The notes under the pieces: model-generated
Seen by the model: only the letters and a program-made list of their open reading frames with translations
Told to the model about the DNA's origin: nothing
The model's database searches: none
Assembly (NCBI RefSeq): GCF_937951745.1
Contig: NZ_CALFBQ010000049.1
Location: forward strand, 22,096-86,095
From: an uncultured Chloroflexus sp.
GTDB lineage: Bacteria > Chloroflexota > Chloroflexia > Chloroflexales > Chloroflexaceae
Direction: 5' to 3'
DNA length: 64,000 bases
Shown here: piece by piece, positions 27,496-37,239 of the stretch
How positions within the stretch are numbered: position 1 is the stretch's first letter
Layout of the letters: each line of letters starts with the position of its first letter
Translations under genes and position numbers: made by a program

Positions 27496-27695
27496 AACGC
27501 CTCCCCTGCCAGCCACCGGCAACTATTCTGCCATTGCCTCAGCGCCGGGTGAAGCGCCACTATGCTGCATCATGATGTGGAGATGTGCGCCTTGCCACCC
27601 GCCCTTCATTCATTGGACACCCACAAGCTTAGGATGCCTTAACCTTTGTTGTACCACTGCCAGATAGCCTGTCCATACGGTTAAGAAAACTGTCA

Positions 27696-28544
27696 TCAGC
27701 GTAACCACGCTAAGGCGGTTGTCACGACGATAATCGAGTAAAACAGCAGCGCTAACGGGAAGCCGCCGAGCAAAATGATAAAGCCGATGTACGGCAACGA
27801 TCCACAAGCATACGCCACACTAACGACGATCATCAGCATGCGACCACGCTTTCGCCCGGTCGCCCAATCGATGACGCGCGAAAGGGCATTACCGGTCATG
27901 GGACCGAGCAAAAATGCGACGATGAAACCGAAGAAACCGGCCCAGCCAATCACTACCCCCGCAGCTAGCGTTACTACTAGTGCATAAATGAGCGCAACGA
28001 CCCCAGCCGCTAACAACTGCGGCGGCTCAACTTGATAATTGACTGGCGTGCGCTCGCGGGCACATTCGGGGCAAATTTGCCCGACCGGCGTTGCCCGCGC
28101 ACATTCCGGACAGATCGGACGCCCGCAACTGATACAGCGCAACCCCGTCTCGCGCTGCGGATGGCGGTAGCAAAATAATGTCTCGGTTGCTGGCTCAACG
28201 TGGGGCGCCGGAGCTTCTTCAACAGTGATCGGTTCCTCGCGTTCGCGCACTTGCACTCCCGTCGGCGCAAGTAATTCGCCAGCGGCCAACCGTGCCTCGA
28301 CGTGTTCGAGTGTGGCTCGCGCTTCACTGTTCTCTGGATCAACCGCCAAGGCGCGCAGCAGATATTCGCGCTTGTCGCGGTACGGTCGCACTGCAGCGGC
28401 CATCCCGAGCAAGGCTTCAACGTGATTTGGGTCTATCTCAAGTGCTTCACGAAACCGCAAGCGCGCCGTCACCGTATCGCCGGCAATGAACGCTGCTCTG
28501 CCAGCAGCAGTCAACTCGGCCGCGGTTATGGTTGACTCAGTCAT
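27696..28544 (-). CDS. TPR/B-box zinc membrane protein, function unknown
   Basis: This is a 282-residue protein with three parts. Residues 1-95 hold about two TPR-like helical repeats (AGRAAFIAGDTVTARLRFREAL). Residues about 120-165 form a B-box-type zinc module with Cys and His pairs (FCYRHPQRETGLRC, CGRPICPECA, ICPECARE). Residues 175-282 hold about three to four membrane helices. The zinc and TPR parts probably face the cytoplasm and bind proteins. The start at 28544 has GGAGG upstream and overlaps the end of the methyltransferase gene by eight bases, so the two are coupled. Similar B-box membrane proteins are common in Chloroflexota but their role is not known to me. Confidence 0.75.
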   Translation of the reverse strand: MTESTITAAELTAAGRAAFIAGDTVTARLRFREALEIDPNHVEALLGMAAAVRPYRDKREYLLRALAVDPENSEARATLEHVEARLAAGELLAPTGVQVREREEPITVEEAPAPHVEPATETLFCYRHPQRETGLRCISCGRPICPECARATPVGQICPECARERTPVNYQVEPPQLLAAGVVALIYALVVTLAAGVVIGWAGFFGFIVAFLLGPMTGNALSRVIDWATGRKRGRMLMIVVSVAYACGSLPYIGFIILLGGFPLALLFYSIIVVTTALAWLR

Positions 28545-29376
28545 AACGCCTCCGCAAAATGAAAAAGTAGTAGGGAGCATCGTCTGGCGCCGGCGCTTCA
28601 TAAATCCGACGCAATATCGGCTCCCAGAGAAGGTTCGGTGTAAAAGGCGGCGCAAGCAACCACCGTCCGGTTAACCTGCGGGTGAGCAGACTCGGCGCAC
28701 CGTAGTAATGGCTGAAATCAAACAGCTTGAGCGCCGTATCGCTCAAATATGGTCGGCAAACCTCAACCACAAATCCGGCTCGCTCAAATCGTTCAGCCCA
28801 CTCTGCTCGGCTCAAGGTGTTGTAGTGGTAAGAAATACGGTTAAACCACTGCCCATACCGACTACCATCAAGGCCGAGCCGGTTAAGGAACCACGTTCCC
28901 AGCAGCTCGCGAGGAAACTGATCGCCTACTACCGACGCCACAAACAGCCCACCCGGACGCACCACGCGCGCTACTTCGCGCAAGGCCTGATCGAGGGGTT
29001 TGACATGTTCAAGCACACAGTTCGATATCGCCGTCGCAAATGATCCATCGGGAAAAGGCAGTGCTGCGCCGTCAGCAACGCAGAGACCGGTATAGACGCC
29101 GCGCCGGGCCGCTTCATGCGTATCACTTACCCGCGGATCAATCCCAACAATCTGCTTACCCGGCAAGGCAATCTGCACGAACGTGCCATCACCAGACCCG
29201 ATGTCGATGATCGGCTCGGGCAGATCAGGGGCCAACTCAGCAAAAAGGCGTGCTTCAATCGAGCGAATCATGGCTCGATGAATCGGCAATGTCAGCAGAT
29301 GTGGTCGTAAGTAGTCAGGCATAGGTGGACGTTGACCTCGGTGCGCCCCCCGAATCGGGGAATTATACTTACTCAT
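28537..29376 (-). CDS. SAM-dependent methyltransferase, class I
   Basis: The protein (279 residues) has motif I IDIGSGDGTF near residue 60, a motif II/III region ISNCVLEHVK near 120 and VRPGGLFVAS near 145, as in Methyltransf_11 enzymes. The C-terminal half is longer and aromatic, with a possible interface near FDFSHYYG. It could act on a lipid, quinone or sugar; a glycosyltransferase gene lies immediately upstream. The start is uncertain: the ATG at 29376 has no clear ribosome-binding site, and another ATG at about 29320 (MPDYLRP) is equally possible. Confidence 0.8.
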   Translation of the reverse strand: MSKYNSPIRGAHRGQRPPMPDYLRPHLLTLPIHRAMIRSIEARLFAELAPDLPEPIIDIGSGDGTFVQIALPGKQIVGIDPRVSDTHEAARRGVYTGLCVADGAALPFPDGSFATAISNCVLEHVKPLDQALREVARVVRPGGLFVASVVGDQFPRELLGTWFLNRLGLDGSRYGQWFNRISYHYNTLSRAEWAERFERAGFVVEVCRPYLSDTALKLFDFSHYYGAPSLLTRRLTGRWLLAPPFTPNLLWEPILRRIYEAPAPDDAPYYFFILRRRYD

Positions 29377-29488
29377 TTGTTATTAGACACGATGACAGCC
29401 TATAGGGCGAACACCCCTAAGCGCATCATCATCGCACATCGCGCTGATCGCTTTTTTGACTTACCGCTCTCATTGTACCGCGTTCACG

Positions 29489-30637
29489 CTATTCAGTGAC
29501 GCCTAAGCTACGAAACAAACGCTCATACTCATCAACCGTGCGTTCGGTGCTGAACAGCGCCGCGACGGCTTCCCGTGGCCGAACATATTGCTCGCGATGA
29601 GCGATAATCTCAAGAATAGCCTCAGCCAATGCCACGGCGTCACCAATCGGAACCACCTTCCCCATCCCGGTAAGCAACGGCGGCTGACGTACACCCGGCA
29701 AATTGCTGGCAACCGTCGGTGTACCGCATAACATTGCCTCAACCTGTACTAGTCCGAACGTCTCGGTCGAATTGAGCGATGGCACTACTAAGACATCGAG
29801 ATTGGGGAAGAAGGCGGCCATCTCAGTCGGGTTCAGCGTGCCGAGGAATGTCCAATGGTCGCGAAACCGCTCAAACAAAGGTGCCAAACGAAGGGCATAC
29901 GCTTCCTCACCTAGCACCTGCTGATATTGACCGGCGAAGAGAACACGTGCTGTCGGGTAGACGGCGAGAATGCGCGGCAAGGCTTCTAATAACACCTCCA
30001 CCCCCTTCTCGGCTGCCAACCGCGCAGCCATGCCGATCACCGGCCCGTGTAGATTCCAGCGCCGCCGAAACGCAGCAATCTCGGCTTCGGATACATCAAC
30101 TACCTCAACCGGTGGTGGGATAATCGTTACCTTGTGACGCCACCGCCGTAGGTAGGGCGAATGATCGGCAAAATCTTGGGTATAGGCAACGATCCGCGTC
30201 GCCAACGCCGCCGCCGCCTGATTAGCTGTATCTACAACCCGATTCGCCACCCGATTGAGCATACCCGGCGGCAGTTTAAGATCGCTATGGTAAGTCAGCA
30301 CCACCGGCTGCTTGAGCAATTTGCCGCGCAGTGCCAACCCCGGCGCATCAAACTGTGGCAAATGCAGACTCATAGCATCATGTTCGAGTGAAAGGCGCGT
30401 GGCTAACCAACCAAACGTGGGCATCAGCACGCCTTTACTTATTCGGGCCAGCACCGGCGCACGCACCACGCGCACACCATCGCGCAGTTCAACCTTTGGC
30501 AAACTCGGATCGTACTGCGAGGTAAGTACAGTCACCCGATGCCCACGCCGCGCTAAGCCACGGGCTAATCGTTCAACATAGATGGTCAAACCACTTGTGT
30601 ACGGACGATAGTAGGTCAGTGCGCAGAGAATTCGCAT
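29489..30637 (-). CDS. Glycosyltransferase, family 4 type
   Basis: The 382-residue GT-B enzyme begins MRILCALTYYRPYTSGL, with an N-terminal acceptor domain, and ends in a donor domain holding GMAARLAAEKGVEVLLEAL and the ExxE-type motif ETFGLVQVEAMLCGTPTV. It transfers sugar from a nucleotide or lipid donor to a lipid or glycan acceptor. The start at 30637 fits family homology; the longer frame runs through tRNA-Cys and is excluded. It lies 14 bases after the tRNA terminator. Confidence 0.87.
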   Translation of the reverse strand: MRILCALTYYRPYTSGLTIYVERLARGLARRGHRVTVLTSQYDPSLPKVELRDGVRVVRAPVLARISKGVLMPTFGWLATRLSLEHDAMSLHLPQFDAPGLALRGKLLKQPVVLTYHSDLKLPPGMLNRVANRVVDTANQAAAALATRIVAYTQDFADHSPYLRRWRHKVTIIPPPVEVVDVSEAEIAAFRRRWNLHGPVIGMAARLAAEKGVEVLLEALPRILAVYPTARVLFAGQYQQVLGEEAYALRLAPLFERFRDHWTFLGTLNPTEMAAFFPNLDVLVVPSLNSTETFGLVQVEAMLCGTPTVASNLPGVRQPPLLTGMGKVVPIGDAVALAEAILEIIAHREQYVRPREAVAALFSTERTVDEYERLFRSLGVTE

Positions 30638-30650
30638 ACGATCTCGTGAA

Positions 30651-30682
30651 ATAAAGAACGAGAGGCAATCAACCTCTCGTTC
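30651..30682 (-). terminator. Rho-independent terminator of tRNA-Cys
   Basis: On the minus strand a perfect 10-bp stem (GAACGAGAGG and CCTCTCGTTC, seven-base loop) is followed by TTTATTTC. It lies just after the tRNA and just before the glycosyltransferase. Confidence 0.75.
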
Positions 30683-30693
30683 GTAGACGCCTC

Positions 30694-30768
30694 TGGAGGC
30701 GACGGCGGGAATCGAACCCGCGAATGGCGGTTTTGCAGACCGCTGCATTACCACTTTGCTACGTCGCC
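30694..30768 (-). tRNA. tRNA-Cys (GCA), CCA encoded
   Basis: On the minus strand the gene folds into a full cloverleaf: acceptor GGCGACG paired with CGTCGCC, anticodon arm GCGGT-CTGCAAA-ACCGC with anticodon GCA, and T-arm GCGGG-TTCGATT-CCCGC. Discriminator U73 is the normal identity base for tRNA-Cys, and CCA (30694-30696) is encoded. Confidence 0.97.
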
Positions 30769-30778
30769 ATCGCCCCTT

Positions 30779-30807
30779 ATTGTAGCATAGGCAGGCTTAC
30801 CTCGCAA
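30779..30807 (-). promoter_or_regulatory. Promoter of tRNA-Cys
   Basis: On the minus strand TTGCGA (30802-30807) is followed after 17 bases by TACAAT (30779-30784), which also has the TG extension (TGCTACAAT). It lies about 10 bases before the mature tRNA. Confidence 0.65.
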
Positions 30808-30872
30808 CTTGTACGAAATCGTGGTGAACTCCCGTGCAACCCCTCGAAACTTGCTTCTAACAACCTTCACCC

Positions 30873-31376
30873 CTACTTCGTGGTTGAGCTTGCCGCCTCT
30901 ACAGATCGCACTGCAATTGCCCCTACCACTGCCCCTACCACCCGCACCAAATCGGTCGGTGCTAATCCAATCATCACCCCGCGTTGGCCAGCATTGACAT
31001 AGATGATCGGATGCGCCAGCGCCGACTCATCAAGGTATGACGGCCACCGTTTCGCCGTCAACGCCAGCGCACCAATGCCACCGACCCGCAGGCCAGTCAG
31101 ACGTTCAGCTTCAGCGTGTGGCGCCATCTCGCATCGTTTGACTCCGGCTAATGTTGCAAGCCGTTTGAGATCAAGCTGACAATCAGCCGGCACCATCGCC
31201 AAGGCTGGTCGCACGCCGGCGCCGAGCACTACTAACGTCTTGCAGACTTGCGCCGCTGGGACGCCAATTGCCGCCGCTACCGCCACTGCGTCCGGCGCTG
31301 CTGGATCGTACTCGTGAATGGTATACGTGATGCGCTGGCGATCGAGCAGGCGCATCGAATTGAGTTTATCTGCCAT
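30873..31376 (-). CDS. ybaK: YbaK/EbsC-type aminoacyl-tRNA deacylase
   Basis: The 167-residue protein is of the YbaK/ProX family, with the conserved Lys in AQVCKTLVV near residue 46 and the segment GGIGALALTAKRWP. YbaK hydrolyses mischarged Cys-tRNA-Pro in trans. The C-terminus holds the family's ...GQRGVMIGLAPTDLVRVVGA. It is upstream of tRNA-Cys on the same strand but separated by the tRNA promoter. Start at the ATG at 31376. Confidence 0.9.
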   Translation of the reverse strand: MADKLNSMRLLDRQRITYTIHEYDPAAPDAVAVAAAIGVPAAQVCKTLVVLGAGVRPALAMVPADCQLDLKRLATLAGVKRCEMAPHAEAERLTGLRVGGIGALALTAKRWPSYLDESALAHPIIYVNAGQRGVMIGLAPTDLVRVVGAVVGAIAVRSVEAASSTTK

Positions 31377-31388
31377 AGAGATGTTTGA

Positions 31389-32465
31389 TCACCGTTCATT
31401 GACAGCTATCGCTAACGGTACGCGAGCGGGAACGAGCGGGATGGTCACCAAAAACGTTGACCCTTTACCGGGCTGGCTCGTTGCTGCAATCGAACCACCC
31501 ATTACCATGCACAACCGCTGGGCTATCGCTAAACCTATCCCAGCGCCGCTGTGGCGTTGGGTTAACGCTTCGTCAAAGCGGACGAACGGCTCAAACAGTA
31601 CCTCGAGCTGTTCGCGACTCATGCCAATGCCGGTATCGCTCACACTGAGTCGCAGCACTGCCGGCCCCTCCCCATCATCACAGATTGCTACAGCCAATTT
31701 GATCTCACCTTGGCGAGTAAACTTCACCGCATTTTGCAAGAGGTGCAACAAAATCTGGCGCACCTTAGCGCGATCAACCTCGATGATCGTCGCCGGATCA
31801 ACTGCCAGATCGATCGACAGCCGGTTGCTATGCGCATTCGCCCACGGCGCAATCGCAGTTTGCACTTCGTCGATGAGCAACCCCAGCGGCCAGCGTTCTC
31901 GACTCACCACCACATCGCCGGCCTCGAGCCGGGCAAGATCAAGCACATCATTAATCAGGCTCAGCAACTGTCCGGCTGATTCTCTGATGCGTCGGAGGCG
32001 AGTGATCGCAAGCTCCGGGCTTAGTGCGCCTTCCTGTGCGTCTTCGTGCAATAATTCGCTGTAGCCGATGATGGTATTGAGCGGTGTGCGCAACTCGTGG
32101 CTCATATTAGCCAAGAATGCGCTTTTGGCTCGCATCGCCACTGTCGCCGCAACGCGAGCTTCAGCCAATTCACGCTCAAGGGCGACAAGATGGCGTTGCA
32201 GTTCGGCCCGCTGCGTGCGCTCACGCCAGCTATACCACCCTAACGCTACGCTCATCCCGCCAAGCCCAGCCAAGGCCGCGAAACACCAGCCGCTGCCAAA
32301 TGCCAAGGCGAGCACTGCTGAGGCAACCCACACGCCCAATAACAACAGAGCCACCCGCTGCCAGCTTGCCGATGGCAACCATACCCATTGCTTAAGCCAC
32401 AATCCAGCGTGCTTCAATGAATCCTCACCCACTGGCACGGAAAGGCATCTATCTCTAGAGATCAC
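31389..32465 (-). CDS. Sensor histidine kinase with two membrane helices
   Basis: The 358-residue kinase has two membrane helices (about 37-57 and 60-78), a coiled-coil linker, the H-box with His123 (ANMSHELRTPLN), then N-box LLQNAVKFT, G1 DTGIGM and G2 GAGIGLAI. No extracytoplasmic sensor domain is large enough to sense a ligand, so the signal may be membrane-based. It is an orphan kinase: no response regulator is adjacent. The GTG at 32465 gives the longest frame; an internal GTG ten to twelve codons later is also possible. Confidence 0.88.
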   Translation of the reverse strand: MISRDRCLSVPVGEDSLKHAGLWLKQWVWLPSASWQRVALLLLGVWVASAVLALAFGSGWCFAALAGLGGMSVALGWYSWRERTQRAELQRHLVALERELAEARVAATVAMRAKSAFLANMSHELRTPLNTIIGYSELLHEDAQEGALSPELAITRLRRIRESAGQLLSLINDVLDLARLEAGDVVVSRERWPLGLLIDEVQTAIAPWANAHSNRLSIDLAVDPATIIEVDRAKVRQILLHLLQNAVKFTRQGEIKLAVAICDDGEGPAVLRLSVSDTGIGMSREQLEVLFEPFVRFDEALTQRHSGAGIGLAIAQRLCMVMGGSIAATSQPGKGSTFLVTIPLVPARVPLAIAVNER

Positions 32466-32576
32466 TGTTATCTTACCGCAAACCAGTGTGGAGGTAAACA
32501 GCTTCGTGCAACTGGCGCATACACTGTGCTGCGCTTACTGAAGGCTGCAAAACTGACTTCTTATGCATTCCTCCTG

Positions 32577-33713
32577 CTATTCAGCCGCCAACCGATCAAG
32601 GAAATCACGGATCAATACACTCTGCACGTCAAGGTCAGTCAGAAAAGCGTCGTGACCGGCATCAGTAGCAATCAAGTGCGTGGTAAACGAACGGCCCACC
32701 GCTTGGGCTGCCGCCTCCATCTGATAGGTCTCGCTCGGCGGGTAAAGCCAGTCACTGCTGTAGGCCAAGCCAAGGAACCGCGCCCGCGCTTGATCAAAGG
32801 CCGCCGCCAGCGAACCGTAACGCGCCGCTAGATCCCAACTGTCCATGGCGCGGGTGATGATAAGGTAGGAATTGGCATCAAACCGATCGTTGAAGCGGGC
32901 CGCTTGATGTTCGAGATAGTGTTCAATCGCAAAGTGCGGCCCAAGATCGAGCGTACCGGGATCACCACGCCGACCAAAGCGTTGCTCCAGCTTCTCTTCG
33001 CACAGATAGGTGATATGGCCAAGCATACGCGCCACTGCCAGACCGTCGCGCGGCGGTTCGCCATCGTAATAGTCGCCGCCTTGCCAGCGTGGATCAGCCA
33101 TAATCGCGCGCCGGCCAATGTAATTCCACGCCACTGTTTGCGCACTTGAGCGAGCGCTAGTTGCTAGCAGGATCGCTCCGCGCACCCGTTGCGGATATTC
33201 CACTGCCCATGCTAACGCTTGAAACCCGCCCATTGAACCACCGGCCACCGCCAGCAATGTCTCGATGCCCAACGCATCGATGAGACGCCGCTGAGCATGC
33301 ACCATATCTTCAATCGTGATGATGGGAAAGCGCGATCCGTAAGGCTTACCATCAGCCGGGTGTGGGCTTGAGGGACCGGTTGAACCACGACAACCGCCGA
33401 TCACGTTTGAGCAGATGACAAAATAGCGGTTGGTGTCGAATGCGCGTCCCGGCCCGATCATTCCGTCCCACCAGCCCGGTTTACGGTCAGCGGGGCTATG
33501 GTAGCCGGCAGCGTGCGCATCACCTGACAAGGCGTGGAGGATCAAGATCGCATTCGAGCGATCAGGGGCTAGCTCACCGTATGTCTCGTAAGCCAGCGTC
33601 AACGGTGCCAGCGTTGCACCACTCACCAACGTCAGCGGTGTTGTCCAATGCATGCGCTGGGTGCGCACATAGCCAACCCCCTCTGGGGTTGGCGCATGAA
33701 CGAAAGCTTCCAT
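32577..33713 (-). CDS. metX: Homoserine O-acetyltransferase
   Basis: The 378-residue alpha/beta hydrolase carries the triad Ser160 (GGSMGG), Asp321 (SSDWLYP) and His354 (DAGHDAF). It makes O-acyl-homoserine, the substrate of MetY. The ATG at 33713 is favoured because AGGAG lies nine bases before it; an ATG two codons earlier would be too close. It follows metY by 81 bases containing a stem (33758-33779), so both are likely one transcript under the SAM riboswitch. Confidence 0.94.
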   Translation of the reverse strand: MEAFVHAPTPEGVGYVRTQRMHWTTPLTLVSGATLAPLTLAYETYGELAPDRSNAILILHALSGDAHAAGYHSPADRKPGWWDGMIGPGRAFDTNRYFVICSNVIGGCRGSTGPSSPHPADGKPYGSRFPIITIEDMVHAQRRLIDALGIETLLAVAGGSMGGFQALAWAVEYPQRVRGAILLATSARSSAQTVAWNYIGRRAIMADPRWQGGDYYDGEPPRDGLAVARMLGHITYLCEEKLEQRFGRRGDPGTLDLGPHFAIEHYLEHQAARFNDRFDANSYLIITRAMDSWDLAARYGSLAAAFDQARARFLGLAYSSDWLYPPSETYQMEAAAQAVGRSFTTHLIATDAGHDAFLTDLDVQSVLIRDFLDRLAAE

Positions 33714-33757
33714 CAACATCTTCTCCTGACTGCAAGGAAGCCGGGCAGCCGGCAACA

Positions 33758-33779
33758 GCGGCGACACCGTTGTCGCCGC
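33758..33779 (-). other. Intercistronic stem-loop between metY and metX
   Basis: A perfect nine-bp stem (GCGGCGACA and TGTCGCCGC) closes a four-base loop between the two genes. No T-run follows on the minus strand, so it may stabilise or process the mRNA rather than end it. Confidence 0.5.
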
Positions 33780-33794
33780 GATGCCCGCTGTGTA

Positions 33795-35543
<1,749 letters not shown>

Positions 35544-35703
35544 CTAGACGCGCATAAAATTATCTCGAGTATACTACCAGTGTAAAGCAAGCTCTCCTAG
35601 TTCGGCAGGACAGAGCATGGCGTGTATTAAGGTATAGGTATACTCGTCTTTTTACAGAGGTTGCCCGGCTCAATATCTGTGAACCGGGCAGCAAGGAGTT
35701 AGT

Positions 35704-36486
35704 GTGAAGATCGCCGGCAATTACATCTTTGCAGCTAGTCGTGAGGAAGTGTGGTCTGCGCTGAATGATCCAGAAGTGTTAGCCCGCACCATTCCCGGTT
35801 GTCAGCGACTTGAGCAAGTTGGCGAAAACGAATATGAGAGCACATTGAAGATCGGCCTGCAAGCAGTGCGCGGCGTGTACAGCGGTCGCGTAAAGATTGA
35901 TAACATTCACGCGCCTGAGTCGTATGACATTCACGTCGACGGGAAAGGTAGTAATGGCTTTCTGAAAGGATCGGGCAGCATTCAGCTCCGTGAAGAAAAC
36001 GGACAGACGATTCTCGACTACGGTGGTGAGGCACACGTTGGTGGAACTATCGCTAGTGTTGGCCAACGTCTCCTTGATGGTGCAGCCAAGACGCTGATTT
36101 CCCAGAGCCTTAAGGCGCTTGCCGCGCAGATTGAGGCACGGCGCAGTGGTATTTCTTCACCCACGGCTGAATCCGAGTCGGCCACACCTGCAACATCTGC
36201 TACCTCAGTATCACCACCCGCTACCCCTGAGCCGGCTGCCGCGCCACCATCTGCTCCCGTTACCCCTGAGCCGGCTGCCGCGCCCAATCCCAAACCTGCT
36301 GCGCATGCACCTGAGCCGGAAGAGTCAACCGTTGCCCGGCGCACAATTCACGTTCCTGCCGGTGAAGGTCTCACTGAAGTAGATGTTGCCCTCGGCGTTA
36401 TCGAGGATTTTTTGAAAGAGCGTCCGTGGGTGCCATGGGTCATTATCGCATTCTTACTCGGTTACTTACTTGGTCGGCGCCGTTAG
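35704..36486 (+). CDS. coxG: CoxG-like carbon monoxide dehydrogenase accessory protein
   Basis: The 260-residue protein has an N-terminal SRPBCC/CoxG domain (1-148, MKIAGNYIFAASREEVWSAL), a Pro/Ala/Glu-rich linker (about 150-215) and a C-terminal membrane helix (PWVPWVIIAFLLGYLLGRRR). CoxG is thought to anchor CO dehydrogenase to the membrane, and the C-terminal helix fits that. The GTG start has AAGGAG six to eight bases upstream. It leads the cox genes, a common arrangement. Confidence 0.85.
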   Translation: MKIAGNYIFAASREEVWSALNDPEVLARTIPGCQRLEQVGENEYESTLKIGLQAVRGVYSGRVKIDNIHAPESYDIHVDGKGSNGFLKGSGSIQLREENGQTILDYGGEAHVGGTIASVGQRLLDGAAKTLISQSLKALAAQIEARRSGISSPTAESESATPATSATSVSPPATPEPAAAPPSAPVTPEPAAAPNPKPAAHAPEPEESTVARRTIHVPAGEGLTEVDVALGVIEDFLKERPWVPWVIIAFLLGYLLGRRR

Positions 36487-36549
36487 CCCGGCCAACAGTT
36501 CCTCGCTTCTCATTAGGCAACCTGCCCGAGCATAGGGGAGGAGGCAAGC

Positions 36550-36583
36550 GAGAAGGCGCGCGCATACCGATAGTCGCCTTCTC
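36550..36583. other. Stem-loop between coxG and coxS
   Basis: A perfect nine-bp inverted repeat (GAGAAGGCG and CGCCTTCTC) with a 16-base loop lies in the 226-base gap between coxG and coxS. No T-run follows. It may set unequal mRNA levels or be a processing site. Confidence 0.4.
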
Positions 36584-36712
36584 ACCAAAGAAATACGCTT
36601 CATTAGATCGTTTATCGTCATCGTGCGCGACGTTTCCCTTAGTCCACACTTCATTACCCGTCGCTGTTTCATAGTATGTCGTTTACTTCACAGTCAACAA
36701 GGAGGTTGGAGC

Positions 36713-37195
36713 GTGACAACGATTACGGTCACCATCAACGGTGTTCGCTACACTAGTGAGGTTGAGCCGCGCCTACTGCTCGTTCACTACTTGCGTGAGC
36801 ATCTCAATCTGACCGGCACTCATATCGGGTGCGATACCAGCCAATGCGGCGCGTGCGTCGTACATATCAACGGCGTGAGCGTTAAGTCGTGTACTACGCT
36901 GGCCGTTCAGTGCGATGGCGCCGAGATTACCACCATTGAGGGTTTAGCGCACGACGGCCAGCTCCACCCGCTGCAAGAAGGTTTCTGGGAGAAGCACGGT
37001 CTTCAGTGCGGGTTCTGTACCCCCGGTATGATTATGGCCGCCGCCGATCTACTCAAGCGCAACCCCAATCCCACCGATGAAGAGATTCGCCACGGCCTCG
37101 AAGGCAATCTCTGCCGTTGCACCGGCTACGAAAACATTGTCCGAGCTGTGCGCTATGCCGCCGAGAAGATGGCCGCTGCACAAGCCGCTGATTAG
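36713..37195 (+). CDS. coxS: CO dehydrogenase-type [2Fe-2S] small subunit
   Basis: The 160-residue iron-sulfur subunit of a molybdenum hydroxylase has two clusters: Cys40, Cys45, Cys48 and Cys60 (plant ferredoxin type) and Cys99, Cys102, Cys134 and Cys136 (CGFCTPG, CRCTGY). It passes electrons from the molybdenum site to FAD. The GTG at 36713 has AAGGAGG seven bases before it. CoxL follows after 44 bases. Confidence 0.93.
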   Translation: MTTITVTINGVRYTSEVEPRLLLVHYLREHLNLTGTHIGCDTSQCGACVVHINGVSVKSCTTLAVQCDGAEITTIEGLAHDGQLHPLQEGFWEKHGLQCGFCTPGMIMAAADLLKRNPNPTDEEIRHGLEGNLCRCTGYENIVRAVRYAAEKMAAAQAAD

Positions 37196-37239
37196 TCCGT
37201 TCGGCACTTGTTCACAACGAACCTAGTGAGGAGTCAAGG

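Noticed and set aside
29377..29488. Promoter between glycosyltransferase and methyltransferase genes
   Set aside because: A TACAAT and a TATAGG occur on the minus strand, but no -35 match lies at the right distance.
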